This document shows, in pieces, positions 1 to 10,355 of a DNA stretch of 64,000 nt. The DNA is from Scolanthus callimorphus (taxonomy: Eukaryota > Cnidaria > Anthozoa > Actiniaria > Edwardsiidae): contig JAWWUD010000100.1 of assembly GCA_033964015.1 (NCBI GenBank), forward strand, positions 372,001-436,000, in the 5' to 3' direction. The translations under genes and the position numbers were made by a program. Numbering within the stretch: position 1 is the stretch's first letter; every line of letters starts with the position of its first letter. The notes under the pieces are model-generated. The model was not told where the DNA came from, made no database searches, and saw nothing but the letters and a program-made list of their open reading frames with translations.

Positions 1-4
1 CAAA

Positions 5-1906
5 TTGGAACACAGAGATCCATTCTCAAGTGCAGCACATGAAATGAAACAAGAATTTATACCGAAAGCTGAATTTTCTGATTTTGACGATGCTGAGCCC
101 GCAGTGCGTTCTCGTATACAAGGGAACCAGTCACAGTTAGATATCAACCAACAATACGAAGACATGATAACGACGCATAAACAACTGACGGCTGCTCTGA
201 CACTACCTCAGCCCAAAGTGTCCAAGTTTAATGGAAATCCAATTGATTATAATTCTTTTATCACGGCTTTCAGTGTGCGTGTGGAATCCAAAACAATGGA
301 CAGTGCTGATCGCTTATATTATTTGGATCAACACCTTGAAGGGGAACCCAAGGAGTTAATAGAAGGATGTCTATATCTGGATCCGGTTGAAGGCTACTCG
401 GAGGCAAAAAGAATGCTACAACATGAATATGGAGATCCATATAAAATATCGATGGCATACATCAATAAGGCTCTCACGTGGACCGCCATTCGCAGTGATG
501 ATTCATCTGCTCTCAAGAAACTCTCACTTTTCCTCGCGAAGTGCAAGATCGCGATGAAGAACATAAAGCACATGGAAGTCCTCAATCATCCGCCAAATAT
601 GCAGTCAATCGTCCTCAAGTTACCTACATTCCTGCAAAACAAATGGCGCGATCGTGTAACAAAGGCGGAAAAGGAAACCAACAAGATTGCTTCCTTCGAG
701 GACCTGGTCAACTTTGTAGCAACAGCAGCGGAATCAGCAACCCATCCTGTTTACGGCAAAGATGCTTTGAAGTCAGAATTGAAGCAAGCTAGCGCCAAGG
801 AAGTGCATAAGACAGAAAAGCGCTACAAGACCACAGGAGTATTCACTACAGGAGTGGAGCCTGGACCCAATGTTAGTAGTGAAGTACTAGTAACTTCTGA
901 AGATACCGCGTGTGTTTTTTGCAAGAAACAACACCATCTGGATACATGTGAAGAGTTTCGTAAGTTGTCTATGGATGACAGGAAAGACTTTCTAAAGAAG
1001 AGGGCGTTATGCTTTGGTTGCTATGGTAACAACCATATGTCTCGTGGCTGTACCAAGAAAAGGATATGCGAGATATGTTCTAAGCGACATCCCACTACTA
1101 TGCATATACATGGCTTTCAAATGAAGAAGGATGTTAACCAGCAAGTCGACAAAGCTCAGTCACCTGGTGTTAACAGCGCATGCGTCAACGTACCTGATAT
1201 TTCTGCAAGTACCACTTACTTTGAAAATCCTACAGTTCTTCACACTATTCTTCCAGTAAGAATTAAAGTCAAGGGAAATCCTACTACAATACTGACTTAT
1301 GCTTTCTACGATAACGGCAGCGGAGGATGTTTCATTACAGAAGAGCTAGCAAATCGCTTGAATGTCAAGGGAACGAGTACAACCTTGCAACTTGGCACGA
1401 TGCATGGGAAACGACATGTGTCAACATCGTTCATTGAAGACTTATCTGTTACAGATCCCAACGATGCAAACAAGATCGAGCTACCTCGTACCTACACAAC
1501 GGACAGCATACCTGTTGACCACGCGCAAATACCAACTCGTGAATTTGTTAGCGGATGGGAATACCTCACGAAGATTCAGCAAGATATCCCATCGTTCCAA
1601 TCCGATCTAGAAATAGGTTTGCTTATAGGAAGCAATTGTCCTTTGGCTTTCGAGCCGCTCGAAGTAATTCCAAGTTCTGAAGAAGGACCATTTGCTGTTC
1701 GGCTAAGACATGGATGGACAATTAGCACGCCCCTTCGTGTACATGTAAATCCAAATTCAAGCAAGATTAATGTAAACAGAATAGGTCTCAAGGAGTATGT
1801 AAGTGTCAAAGAAATGTTGACGGCCGAGAGTATTCTGAACATGATGGAGATTGACTTCAACGATTACGGCAACTCAAGATCAGACGAGAAAGGTTTATCT
1901 CAATAA
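5..1906 (+). pseudogene. gag-pro: BEL/Pao gag and aspartic protease part of the polyprotein
   Basis: The 633-residue frame holds a DUF1759-type gag core (about residues 65-215, beginning PKVSKFNGNPIDYNSFI), a cysteine/histidine cluster of retroelement type (about 300-370, with CVFC, CFGC and CEIC) and a DUF1758-like protease (about 430-450). The protease active-site region reads YDNGSGGCFI, so the usual D-S/T-G triad is replaced by D-N-G; whether it could be active is unclear. The frame stops at TAA 1904-1906, but the same frame continues without a shift into the RT part, with a residue run typical of BEL elements right after the stop. One base change in one codon therefore separates gag-pro from pol. 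The start is a weak choice because the window edge cuts the element. Confidence 0.88.
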
Positions 1907-4819
1907 GATAGGCGCTTCCTCCAAATAGTTGAGGATGGAATCAAGTACGACAATGGACACTACATTCTTCCATTACCGTTTCGACATGTTGATGTTGTGA
2001 TGCCGGACAACAGAGAGCAAGCTATCAAACGTGCGTCTTGGCTGAAAAAGAATTTGTTGCAAGATGATGTCTATCGCTCTGATTACACGAAGTTCGTCGA
2101 GGATCTACTCATGAAAGGATACGCAGAGAAAGTTCCTGATGAAGATCTCAAGGCAACTAAACAAGGAAAGACGTTTTATCTCCCGCATCATGGTGTCTAT
2201 CACCCAGCAAAGAAGAAATTAAGGGTGGTGTTCAATTGCAGCGCAAGGCATGGCGGGACATCGTTGAACGATCGACTTCTTCAAGGCCCAGACTTGACAA
2301 ATACTCTTCTTGGCGTTATATTACGATTTAGACGTCAACCAGTTGCAGTAATGGCCGATATTGAGGCGATGTTTCACCAAGTTAAAGTTTCTCCACAACA
2401 CCGTGACTTTTTAAGATTCCTTTGGTGGCCCAACGGAGACCTCAACGCGAAACTCGAAGAGTACAGAATGTGCGTTCATTTATTTGGCGCTACGTCATCT
2501 CCAAGTTGCGCGAACTTTGCCTTACGAAGAAGCGCAATAGACGCAGAACCCGACTATGGTAGTGAAGTCACGAACACGGTAATGAAGAATTTTTATGTAG
2601 ACGATTGCCTAGTCTCCGTAGAAACCGAAGAACTTACCATTAAGTTAATCGAGGCAATCCGCAACGTCTGTGCTCAAGGAGGATTCCATCTAACCAAATT
2701 CGTTTCTAACCGACGAAAAGTGATCCAGAGTATCCCGGAAGAGGAGTGTGCACGCAAGATTGTCGAGCTCGATCTAAAACGAGATGAACTCCCAATAGAA
2801 CGTGCTCTTGGTATTCAATGGTGCGTGGAGTCGGATGTTTTTGGTTATCGTATCCAACTCAGTAACAAGCCTGTAACGCGAAGAGGAATCTTATCAACAG
2901 TGTCCTCTGTATACGACCCACTTGGTATATTAGCACCAGTAATTTTGCCGGCAAAGAAACTCCTTCAAGATTTGTGCAAACAGCAGAATCTTGGGTGGGA
3001 CGATGAGTTATCTCAAGAACAACAAATGCAGTGGCTGAAATGGCGCGAAAATCTCCCACGTCTAGAACAAGTGACGATTCAACGTTGCTACAAGCCACAC
3101 AACTTTGGCGAAATCGTATCCAAACAAGTCCACATTTTTTCAGATGCAAGCATGATCGGTTACGGCGCCGTTGCTTACCTTCGTCTAGTCAACAGCAAGG
3201 ATAAAACCCACTGTTCCTTCTTGATGGGCAAAGCTAGGCTCGCTCCAACGAAAGCAACGACAATTCCAAGATTAGAAATGACAGCTGCGACCTTAGCAAC
3301 TCGTATAGGTCAAGTGCTCATAAGAGAGCTCGAGGAAGAATATTCTGATGTTCATTACCATACAGACTCTACCACAGTACTGCGTTACATTTCAAACGAG
3401 AGCAAGAGGTTCAAAGTATTTATCGCCAATAGAGTACAGCAAGTTAGAGATGCATCAGACCCAAAACAATGGCGGTACGTACCATCTGAAGAAAATCCCG
3501 CCGACGACGCATCACGAGGAACACACGCAAGTAAGCTTATCGAAGAAAACCAGAGGTGGATAACCGGTCCTGATTTCTTGAAGAAAGCAGAAGTTGACTG
3601 GCCCAAACAGCTCTTCCAACTTTCTGAACTACCCAACGATGATTCAGAGATCAAACAAACAGTCAATACCAACGCAACACATCTAGAAGACTCTCTAGCT
3701 ACAGTGGAGAAGCTTATAACTCATTACTCAAGTTGGTACAAGCTAAAGAAAGCAATTGCTGTATACTTACGCGTCAAGCTGTTTCTCAAGAGAAAATCGT
3801 CGACGTCATCACAGATTAACGAAGAGATGCGCGCACCGATCAGCGTACAAGAGCTTAACGAAGCGGAGCTCGCAGTTATAAGTTTTGAGCAACGTAAGCA
3901 CTTTGAGAGAGAAATAACATATCTTGTTCGTCAGAGCGAAGAAACCAAAGAAAAAGAAGATAACAGTAGACCGGGCCGGGCGGCGAGTAAATATGGAGTT
4001 CTGAGATCAAGTTCTATCGCTCGCCTTGATCCATTCATCGAAAACGGCATACTGCGCGTTGGTGGACGTCTTCGTCGCGCCGATCTTCCCGAAGGAACGA
4101 AATACCCATTCATTCTCCCCAAGAGAAGCTACCTGGCCAGACTTATAATCCGTGAAACCCACATACAGTTAGGTCATGCTGGTCGAGAACATGTTTTGTC
4201 AAGAGTACGTAACAAGTATTGGATCATTGAAGGCAATTCCGCAACTCGGCACGTGATATTCAAGTGCGTGACCTGTCGCCGCATCAGAGCTCCAGTAAAC
4301 GAACAAAAGATGGCAGACCTGCCAATAGCGAGGGTTACTCCTGCTCCACCATTCACGTATGTCGGAATTGATTACTTTGGCCCATTCGTCGTCAAAGAAG
4401 GACGCAAACTCCTGAGACGGTATGGAGCTATATTCACCTGTTTAGCAAGCAGAGCTGTGCACATCGAGCTCGCGTCTTCTTTGGAAACCGATGCGTTCAT
4501 ACAGGCACTGAGACGGTTCATCGCCCGTCGTGGACCCGTGCGCGAGATCCGAAGTGATAACGGTACAAACTTCACCGGTGCAGAAAGGGAACTACGCGAA
4601 GCAATAGAGGATCTGGATAACGAGAAGTTAAGAAGTACTCTCCTCAATCAAGGTATCGACTGGATATTCAACCCTCCAACAGCAAGTCATATGGGTGGTA
4701 GCTGGGAAAGACAGATCCGCAGTGTACGCAAGATCCTAGCTGTTTATTACTTGAACACGGAGAACGCATCAACCAAGAATCACTTCACACGCTGTTATGC
4801 GAAGTTGAAGCTATTGTAA
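1907..4819 (+). pseudogene. pol: BEL/Pao reverse transcriptase, RNase H and integrase
   Basis: Reads in the same frame as the gag-pro part. Reverse transcriptase blocks are visible: RVVFNCSARHGG, MADIEAMFHQV and the catalytic YVDD (in FYVDDCLVS). An RNase H-like segment follows (HIFSDASMIGYGAVAY and, later, HTDSTTVLRYI). The integrase has an H2C2 zinc finger (H..H about 30 residues before CVTC) and a DDE core: the first Asp in GIDYFGPF, the second in IRSDNGTNF and the Glu in GGSWERQIR. The frame is lost by a one-base change between about 4738 and 4750, after which BEL-type sequence continues in another frame. The annotated stop at 4819 is therefore out of frame and not natural. Confidence 0.92.
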
Positions 4820-5255
4820 ACTCCAGACCCCTCACGGTTACCTCAAGCGACCACAGGGATCTCGAACCTTAACGCCAAGCCACATTCTGACACTCAAGCC
4901 CAACGTTACCCCTAGCTATCCACCGGGTAAGTTTGAAAGTGCTGATCTGTACGCAAGGCGCCAGTGGCGAAGAGTTCAACATCTAGCCAATTTGTTTTGG
5001 TCAAGATGGAAGCGCGAGTATCTCCTAAGGCTTCAAGAACGTCAAAAATGGACCCAAGTCAAGAGAAACCTCACCGTTGGAGACGTCGTGTTGATAAAGG
5101 ACGAGAATACGCCAAGGACAGAATGGCTTATGGGGATCGTCCGCGAGATCGAAGCCGACTCTGAAGGACTGGTGAGAGCAGCCAAAGTAAAGACCAAGGA
5201 GAACGAGCTCAGGAGACCTGCAAGTAAACTGGTGCTACTGGTAGAAGCGAAGTAA
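4750..5255 (+). pseudogene. pol: BEL/Pao integrase C-terminal (DUF5641-type) tail, frameshifted
   Basis: From 4750 the frame continues the integrase with IVNSRPLTV, a hallmark of the segment after the integrase core. At about 4869 another single-base loss in a T run creates TAA, and the reading continues in the third frame as TPSHILTL. The last frame (open from 4992) carries the C-terminal domain: LFWSRWKREYL, VLIKDEN and LVRAAKVKT are typical of DUF5641. It ends with the stop at 5253-5255. Two shifts within 130 bases suggest decay or homopolymer assembly errors. Confidence 0.85.
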
Positions 5256-5293
5256 AGATACAGTATCTCCGCAAGCGTAGATAGGGCCGGGGA

Positions 5294-5560
5294 TGTAAGC
5301 GCCGCAAATAAACTTTGTTTAGACACTAGAATAGACAATAGACATAGAATACAAAAGAACAATAGTCTTAACGCATCGCTAGTATCGCATCACATTGCTC
5401 GCTAGTGGTCATAATATATTCAGTTCAACGCCAGAGATTCAACCGACCACACACACAACGTAAGTTTATTTATTTCTTTTATTTACCGTTTTCCTTAGAT
5501 TTATTAGATTTGTTTTCTTTCTTTGTTATAGTTTTTACCGCTCCAACGTTTCCTTCACCG
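5294..5560 (+). repeat. Candidate BEL 3' LTR (start only)
   Basis: A purine-rich tract (gggccgggga) is followed by TGTAAGCGCC at 5294, as expected for a polypurine tract and LTR start. AATAAA lies about 15 bases further on. The 5' LTR lies outside the window, so the pair cannot be compared and the LTR end cannot be set. The Gypsy fragment begins near 5560. Confidence 0.5.
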
Positions 5561-5562
5561 CT

Positions 5563-6030
5563 TTAACGAATCCAAGACCGTTCTAACGTTGGAAAACGAG
5601 CGCGTTTATACCTTGATAGGTAGTCCGTCATGTTGGATTTCCCTGCAATGTGAATAGCCGTGTAGTCGAGGTTCTGCATCTTCATTACTATTCGCTCGAT
5701 TCTCGGTGGTAGCTTAGCGGTAGGGTTGTTTAGTAGTGGTAACAGTGGCTTGTGATCTGTCGCCAATTGAAAGTGTGGTGCTCCAAGCAGATACATACTG
5801 AGTCTGGTTGTTGTAAATTCTGCTGCTAAGGCTTCACGTTCAATCTGCGAATAGCGTTTCTCCGTATCTGTCAGTGTTCGGCTAACAAAGTGTACGGGTT
5901 GAAAGCCATGTTCCGTTCTCTGAAATAGACCGCCTCCGAGTCCAGTCGGACTTCCATCGCAGATCACTAGTGTATCTCGGTCAGGTTTGTATGGAATGAG
6001 AACTGGTGCTGTGGTGATTGCTGTCCTCAA
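5563..6030 (-). pseudogene. pol: Gypsy RNase H domain, truncated element
   Basis: Ty3-type RNase H: ICDGSPTGLGGGLFQ carries the first catalytic Asp, SQIEREALAAEF the Glu and ATDHKPLLPLL the next Asp. The end of the domain reads GKSNMTDYLSR, the usual N-x-x-D-x-L-S-R in slightly altered form. The chromodomain/integrase part expected next is absent. The last ~15 codons may already be foreign sequence. Confidence 0.85.
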
Positions 6031-7337
6031 GTCCTCAAAGGCACACTGCTGTTCGTCGTTCCACTCAACTGTGCATCCTTGTGGGTGAGTTTCCTCAGCG
6101 GTTCGCTTCGGCTGGAAAAATTCTGTATATATCTCGAAAGGTATGCCAGCATTTGAAGAAATGAAATTAACGCTTCCCTCGTTTGTGGTCGGTTACAATT
6201 TCGTACCGCCTTTACTTTCTCTGGGCTCGGTTTTAATCCTTCCGCCGTGAATAGGTGTCCGTGGAATTCGATTTCACTTTTACCGAATTCACACTTCTCT
6301 CTCCTTAAAGTAAGGTTGTGCTGCTCAAGCCTTTGTAGTAAAGTGTCGAGATTTTTGTTGTGATCCTCCATGTCGATTCCTCCGACCATGATATCATCTC
6401 GGTTGTTTAGTACTTTGGGTATTCCGGAAAGTATCTTGCTCATTTCTGCATCAAATAGATCTTGGCTGTTAACCCCTCCGAACGCTAATCTCGTGTATCT
6501 GTAGTTTCCCCACGGGCTCGAAAAAGTCATGAGTTTTCTCGATTCCTCGTCCAGGACAAACTGATGATAGCCATGGTTCATGTCTAGTTTACTAAACACC
6601 GTGCAGTCTTTGAACGTCGCGATAAAGTCTTCCGTAATCGGTGCTTGGATCTGCCTTGTTCGTTCCATAGATTTGTTCAGTACGCGTAAGTCCAAGCTTA
6701 CTCGAATGATGTCTGGTTTCTTGGGCTTTGGTTGAACTACGAGAGGTGAGCACCATGAAATTGAGTCGTGTTCGGGAACTTGTTCCATTATCCCTTTGTT
6801 GACAAATTCGTCCATCCGTTTCTTTAGTGGATCCATAAGGTGATATGGGACTCTCCGTGGTTTCTGAGCTACCGGTTGCGCATTTTCTTTCGTCGGTAAA
6901 TGTATCTCGATGTCGTTCCCGTCGCGTTTTGCTCTGCCAATTCCGTCAAATAATTTGCTATGCCTCTTGATAGTCTCATCCAAGTCTTTGCTTCCGGTCG
7001 GTACTTTGTACACATTCTTGGTTACGTCACGATTCGGTTCCTTTAAACTTCCGGTCGCGTCGAATTGTATCATTCCGAGTTCTTCTAGTGTTGTTAGTCC
7101 TAGTAGCGGGAGAGAGTCGATATTCCCTGCTATCACAGCGATCTTAGCTTCCGTTTTCCTGGTTGCATTTTCAATTGTAACGTTGCACTCTCCAATAACC
7201 GGTAAATCGTCTGTCAATGTCTTCAGCTTTATCTTTGTCTTCCTAAATTCCAAGTCCGGTATTGTCCTTTGTAGCGTATTGAATTGCTGCTCGTCCATAA
7301 TGTTTGCGTCAGCGCCCGTATCCGGTTCCATTGCCAT
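6027..7337 (-). pseudogene. pol: Gypsy protease and reverse transcriptase
   Basis: The protease active site appears as DTGAD near the N-terminus (MEPDTGADANIM), with PLLGL as the flap-side motif. RT motifs in order are SWCSPLVVQPKP, RVSLDLRVLNKSM, FSKLDMNHGYHQF and the catalytic pair in NNRDDIMVGG. Ty3/Gypsy RTs usually have Y/I-x-D-D or ISDD here; both aspartates are kept but the residue before them is Arg. The frame ends in an out-of-frame stop; RNase H continues in another frame from about 6075, so one frameshift separates them. Confidence 0.88.
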
Positions 7338-7358
7338 CTTCGTGCCGTTGATCCATAC

Positions 7359-8324
7359 TTAACATACGTTAGTCCCAGGCTTTTCTTGAGTCTTTCGGGT
7401 ACGGTGTAAGTTCATGTGTCTGATAATTCGCTCGATGTCTTCATCAACATCTGAATCGGTCGAGTCGCTTTCTGAAACATCGGTCTCTTGCTCAACGTGT
7501 CGGATGCGTCGGTGTCCTTTGTGCTGACTTGCCGCTTTTGCTTTCGGCGCACGTTTGTTGTTGTCTTCGTCGTGTTTGGAAGTCGAATTATTTCTATGCT
7601 TTTTCTTCTCTCCGCCCTTACACATGCGAGCATAGTGGTTACTTTTTCCGCAATTGTGGCATTCTACGCCATAAGCTTTGCAATTGCCTTTGCTGTGTTT
7701 GATTCCACATCGGCCGCACAACTCGACTGGCTCGCGCTGGTCTCGCTGAATTATCTGCTTAACCCTCTGTGTGCTTGATTCAGCTTGTAGTTTCCGTTCG
7801 ATCTCTGTCGCTTGCGCGTTGGCTTCTTCGTCTATCGCCGCTTCGTCTAGAATTTGCGTCAATGTCCAGTTATTTCTGATAGTCTTAACTCTTAGTCGTC
7901 CGTTCGTCATCGTTTTGATCAAATGATCGCGGATTGCTTCGCTCTCGTCGGCAAATTCGCATTTCTTCGCTATTTCTCTGATGCGTGTGTAAAAGGTTGC
8001 CATACTTTCGCTATCGGCCTGCGCCAAGTTCCCGAATTGAAATCTTGCGTAGTCTTTATTCTTCCTTGGAAGGAAATTCTTGTCTAATTTTCGGATTAGT
8101 GTTCTATAATCATCTTCTCCCGGTTCGGCGGTTAAGTCTGGGAGCGAGTCCTCGAGGTCGGCGATTTGAGAGCCGCCATAGATGATCAAGCCATCTTTCT
8201 TGACTTGTGGATCCGTGAGGCCAAAGAATCTGAATTGTCGCTCAATATCCTTTTTCCATTTATCCCAGCGCACTGCTGTGTCATTTGTATCGCCCGAACT
8301 TGTCGCTTCTGTGTCGTTTGTCAT
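7359..8324 (-). CDS. gag: Gypsy Gag with two zinc knuckles
   Basis: A 321-residue Gag. The Retrotrans_gag-like region (about residues 20-165) includes the W-x-x-W motif RWDKWKKDI and FYTRIREIAKKCEF. Two cysteine knuckles follow (CGRCGIKHSKGNC and CHNCGKSNHYARMC, about 203-232). The C-terminus is Lys/Arg- then Asp/Ser-rich. Its TAA stop lies in frame with the downstream protease, only seven codons before the next ATG. Stop read-through, as some retroelements use, or a simple nonsense mutation would both explain this. The start ATG at 8324 is the first after the leader and primer site. Confidence 0.85.
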   Translation of the reverse strand: MTNDTEATSSGDTNDTAVRWDKWKKDIERQFRFFGLTDPQVKKDGLIIYGGSQIADLEDSLPDLTAEPGEDDYRTLIRKLDKNFLPRKNKDYARFQFGNLAQADSESMATFYTRIREIAKKCEFADESEAIRDHLIKTMTNGRLRVKTIRNNWTLTQILDEAAIDEEANAQATEIERKLQAESSTQRVKQIIQRDQREPVELCGRCGIKHSKGNCKAYGVECHNCGKSNHYARMCKGGEKKKHRNNSTSKHDEDNNKRAPKAKAASQHKGHRRIRHVEQETDVSESDSTDSDVDEDIERIIRHMNLHRTRKTQEKPGTNVC

Positions 8325-8371
8325 CTTGCAACCGCATCTTGACTCTTCTGCTGGATTTCTTCTTTGCTAGT

Positions 8372-8389
8372 AGTTATCCTCGTCGCCAA
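8372..8389 (-). promoter_or_regulatory. Gypsy primer binding site
   Basis: On the minus strand TTGGCGACGAGGATAAC directly follows the LTR end. A TGG-starting tract at this place is the expected tRNA primer site; which tRNA cannot be named with confidence. Confidence 0.55.
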
Positions 8390-8543
8390 TGTAGTGGCCC
8401 GCTTGGGTCCCAATACTAGAAAGACACTCAGCGAAAACTATAGATACGTGTGTACTCATAGATACTCGTTTAATTCTGAATCACCATGTGCTCTATGTTA
8501 ATTATAATAATCACGTGGTCTTAAAGGTCATGTGATCTCTACA
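8390..8543 (-). repeat. Gypsy 5' LTR (short, inferred)
   Basis: Bounded by TGTAG...CTACA, a perfect terminal inverted repeat of the kind LTRs carry, and next to the primer site. At 154 bases it is short for an LTR, and no second copy is in the window to confirm it. Confidence 0.5.
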
Positions 8544-9073
8544 GCTCGAAGCAAAAAGATATTCCAGTCAAGGCAATAACAAATTGTTCATGGCAATGAC
8601 AAATAGTTCATGCCAAAAACAAATTTCTCGCAGTAAAAATAAATCCCTGCATAAACAGATACATGATACATAATCTGAAATAAGAGTTGTTATCGTTTCA
8701 AAGTGAACCGACTTCGTAAGTTCACTTTGCTAATTTAATAATCTCAACATCTTTGTTTTCAGGCAACCATATATTGTTATTTCAGAAAATCAATTAACAA
8801 ACTGTGCTGCAAGATATCCTAGTTTTTCGTAGTGCGAAAACCACTTTGAGTAATGCTTTCGACATGTTAACGCTCTGGTGCTCAATCCCCAAAAGAAGCC
8901 CCCTTCTCTAAAATTTAAAAAATCCTTCAAGATATTTTTCATACGAGCTTTCAACAAAATTAAAACCCCATTAAAACGTTTCCTACAGTAGTTTCCAGAT
9001 CTAACATGACTTTTGCGAAACAAATTTTAATTATCAAATACTTAGTCAACCAGAAGCAAAACTGATCCCAATT

Positions 9074-9232
9074 CAGGGGCGTTGCTAGGGGGGAGGGGGT
9101 CCTTGGTGCATGTGACCCCCCTTTTTAGAAGAAAAATACAGAAAACATTAAGAACAAAATCGGAATGCTGGAAAGGACCACCATACATTTACACAGATGT
9201 GACCCCCTTCTCAAATCCTGGCTACAGCCCTG
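9074..9232. repeat. MITE-like element with imperfect terminal inverted repeats
   Basis: Starts CAGGGGCGTTGCTAGG and ends CCTGGCTACAGCCCTG, which are imperfect reverse complements. G-rich and C-rich blocks just inside the ends (gggagggggtcc and gtgaccccctt) extend the match. The ends resemble hAT-type termini, but no 8-bp target duplication is seen. Confidence 0.4.
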
Positions 9233-9814
9233 CAAAGTAGAACCTATGAAATTTACTCAAAGCAAATGAAGTTCGCTTTTGTAAGCACAACACATGTAGG
9301 CATTCCTGTAAGGGAGAGAAACAAGTCTTTCAGGGCCATTTAGCAACAGCCACATGCATAATGCATACCTATCTTTTCCTTTGTCGGCTTGTGAATTATT
9401 GATTTAAAATATCCCCATGTGAACTGGCTTTCGCAGGAAACTCTCAGTGAATTCACTTTTTTACCATTTCAGTGGACACCGTCTTTTGTAGTTTTTGCAG
9501 CTTCTCTCGTTTTGTTAAAATTTGAATTACAATACTATAGTAAACAAAAGCTATGACATACATGTCAATCATTGCCAAAAAATCACATGAACTTTTATTT
9601 TCTTGATATAGACCTAAGCTGAATTTTAGCTCATTTTATTTTGACTTGCTCTTTCTGCTCTTTCGTTCTGTCGCTTAAAAAATGGGTTTTGTTTTCCTCC
9701 TCGACTTCAAAGCTTCAGTTAAGCTTCAGTGCCGTAGCTAGCGGAGAGGCAGAGGGGGCAGTTTCCCGCCTAGCAAAGTAAAAATTTTAGTGTCAACATG
9801 TGGAGAAAAATCTG

Positions 9815-9837
9815 CCCCCCCCCCCCCCCCCCCCCCC
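9815..9837. repeat. C23 homopolymer
   Basis: Twenty-three consecutive C followed by an interrupted C-rich run; the exact length is unreliable in any assembly. Confidence 0.9.
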
Positions 9838-10319
9838 ACCTCCCCCACAGCAAAAACAAAAATTTTATCGCCTTTCTTGGCCAGTTTAATGTATTTCCCT
9901 CTTCGGAGCAGTAAAACTTGCTTTCATTATCACATATAACATTTCAATTTCTTTCAGTAATGTTTAAAACAAGTATTTTTCTCTTTTAAAATCAATTTTC
10001 AAACTAAAAATTGGCCCAAGAGCAACACAGGAACACAAACGACAAGAGACGGTCCGGATATGGAAAAAGATATGCCATCTACAGACCATGCGTCGACCGG
10101 TCAAAATGTGTGTACTATCGATGCCATAATAATAGTATAGAGTGGAGAAAACACTGTTATAACGCAAATCTGCTAACCTGACAGCTTATGGTCTGCCTAA
10201 TTCCCAGTCCTCTGCTCCAAAAACTGCAAAAAATATCGCCACTAAATGCAGATTTGAAAACCAAAAGCAAATAACATGTTGATTTCTGCAAAAATTTCTA
10301 TTGTTAATAAGCCCAAGCA

Positions 10320-10355
10320 CCCCCCCCCCCCCCCCCCCCCCCCCACCCCCCCCCG
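10320..10355. repeat. C-rich homopolymer tract
   Basis: Twenty-five C, one A, then nine C, followed by GCGGG. It marks the edge of some older inserted repeat. Confidence 0.9.

Larger units (their letters stand above)
1..5560 (+). mobile_element. BEL/Pao LTR retrotransposon, internal region plus partial 3' LTR
   Basis: Coding order is gag-like DUF1759 region, CCHC-like zinc cluster, DUF1758-type protease, Pao reverse transcriptase, RNase H, H2C2 zinc finger, integrase core and C-terminal DUF5641-type domain, the order known for BEL/Pao elements. The window begins inside the element, so the 5' LTR and leader are not visible. One in-frame stop and two single-base frameshifts interrupt an otherwise continuous polyprotein, so the copy is fairly young but dead as written. 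Its 3' side meets an oppositely oriented Gypsy element near 5560. Confidence 0.93.
5563..8543 (-). mobile_element. Ty3/Gypsy retrotransposon lacking integrase and 3' end
   Basis: Read on the minus strand: short LTR, primer site, gag with zinc knuckles, protease, reverse transcriptase and RNase H. The element stops just after RNase H; integrase and the 3' LTR are missing. The break lies at the BEL LTR, so either the Gypsy copy inserted there and was then deleted, or a later rearrangement joined the two. No target duplication can be tested because only one end is present. Confidence 0.88.
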
